Shown here: positions 63,762 to 64,000 of the stretch, in pieces
Layout of the letters: every line of letters starts with the position of its first letter
Position numbering within the stretch: the stretch's first letter is position 1
Origin: Rossellomorea aquimaris
Lineage (GTDB): Bacteria > Bacillota > Bacilli > Bacillales > Bacillaceae_B
Length of the DNA stretch: 64,000 nt
Assembly: GCF_000935355.1 (NCBI RefSeq)
Contig: NZ_JXZC01000005.1
Location: 62,001 to 126,000, forward strand
Reading direction: 5' to 3'
Position numbers and translations under genes: made by a program
Notes under the pieces: generated by a model
What the model saw: only the letters and a program-made list of their open reading frames with translations
Database searches by the model: none
What the model was told of the DNA's origin: nothing

Positions 63762-64000
63762 GTGCGTGACCTCCTGTCGCCAATGTCATGATTTTTTCCT
63801 GTGTTGCGTCTTCCTTTGATAGCTCTCCTGCGATGGTCCCTTCATGGACGACGAGGATGCGGTCGCTCATTCCTAGTACTTCCGGCAGCTCGGATGATAC
63901 CATCACGATCGCGACGCCCCGGTCGGTGAGCTCGTTCATCAGTTGATAGATCTCCCGTTTCGCCCCGACATCGACTCCCCTTGTTGGTTCGTCGAGGATG
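63754..64000 (-). CDS. rbsA: ribose ABC transporter ATP-binding protein, C-terminal part
   Basis: The frame is open to the window edge. The readable part starts [20 protein letters not shown] (second-copy Walker B and D-loop), then [20 protein letters not shown] (H-loop position occupied by Ser/Glu, as in the second NBD of these fused ATPases) and ends [11 protein letters not shown]. Energises ribose import with RbsC. The remainder of rbsA lies beyond 64,000. Confidence 0.92.
   Translation of the reverse strand, partial: ILDEPTRGVDVGAKREIYQLMNELTDRGVAIVMVSSELPEVLGMSDRILVVHEGTIAGELSKEDATQEKIMTLATGGHAHE

Overview
The window is a Bacillaceae chromosome segment. Evidence: AGGAGG-type ribosome binding sites, many TTG/GTG starts, two self-promoted ECF sigma factors, and gene sets known from Bacillus (hxlR/hxlAB, the nrnA-ytpI-ytoI-ytkL neighbourhood, ald, a SwrC-type RND pump, TmrB-like, DUF1048/PadR, DUF4179). 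A thiazole/oxazole bacteriocin cluster of the heterocycloanthracin/sonorensin type also points to Bacillus sensu lato. A Rossellomorea-like genus is plausible, but I cannot prove it from this sequence.

Layout. 1-8.6 kb: partial ECF sigma factor, small metabolic genes, an AraC/GyrI regulator, a large RND efflux pump and an isolated MraY paralogue. 8.6-36.8 kb: a long run of mostly minus-strand accessory genes (alpha/beta hydrolases, GNATs, VOC/glyoxalase proteins, DinB proteins, a HAD phosphatase, an S9 peptidase, a complete ECF sigma/DUF4179 module, a 5'-nucleotidase, a deoxyribosyltransferase). It also holds two PadR modules, one of which controls a SEDS (FtsW/RodA-like) protein with a permease-prefix domain. 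This part shows decay: one gene interrupted by an in-frame TGA and one with a single-base frameshift. A third broken gene, a methyltransferase with an internal deletion, lies just after the bacteriocin cluster. Several families of dispersed palindromic intergenic repeats are scattered through it.

36.9-42.8 kb: the TOMM bacteriocin operon (Cys-rich precursor, ThiF-like maturation protein, fused ThiF/YcaO cyclodehydratase, SagB dehydrogenase), with a hairpin between precursor and enzymes. 43-52.5 kb: core-like genes: nrnA, ytpI, ytoI, ytkL, the formaldehyde-detoxifying RuMP genes hxlA-hxlB with HxlR, alanine dehydrogenase, and an NCS1 permease whose codon usage changes abruptly mid-gene.

52.6-61.8 kb: an AT-rich conflict/defence island. 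It has a predicted cytidine-deaminase-fold protein with an overlapping small partner gene, then a three-gene ABC-3C system (DUF3732 ATPase, middle component, and a protein with a nuclease-like N-terminus). Divergent from this is a DinG/XPD-like helicase with a C-terminal PD-(D/E)xK-like nuclease motif. Then come a gene desert with GGGGTCTGACCCC palindromes, a 58-residue zinc-ribbon gene and an unknown 112-residue gene. 61.9-64 kb: rbsB, rbsC and partial rbsA of a ribose ABC importer.

The strongest candidate for a new system is the ABC-3C module with its divergent helicase-nuclease and the adjoining deaminase pair. The bacteriocin cluster is the best understood specialised pathway here.
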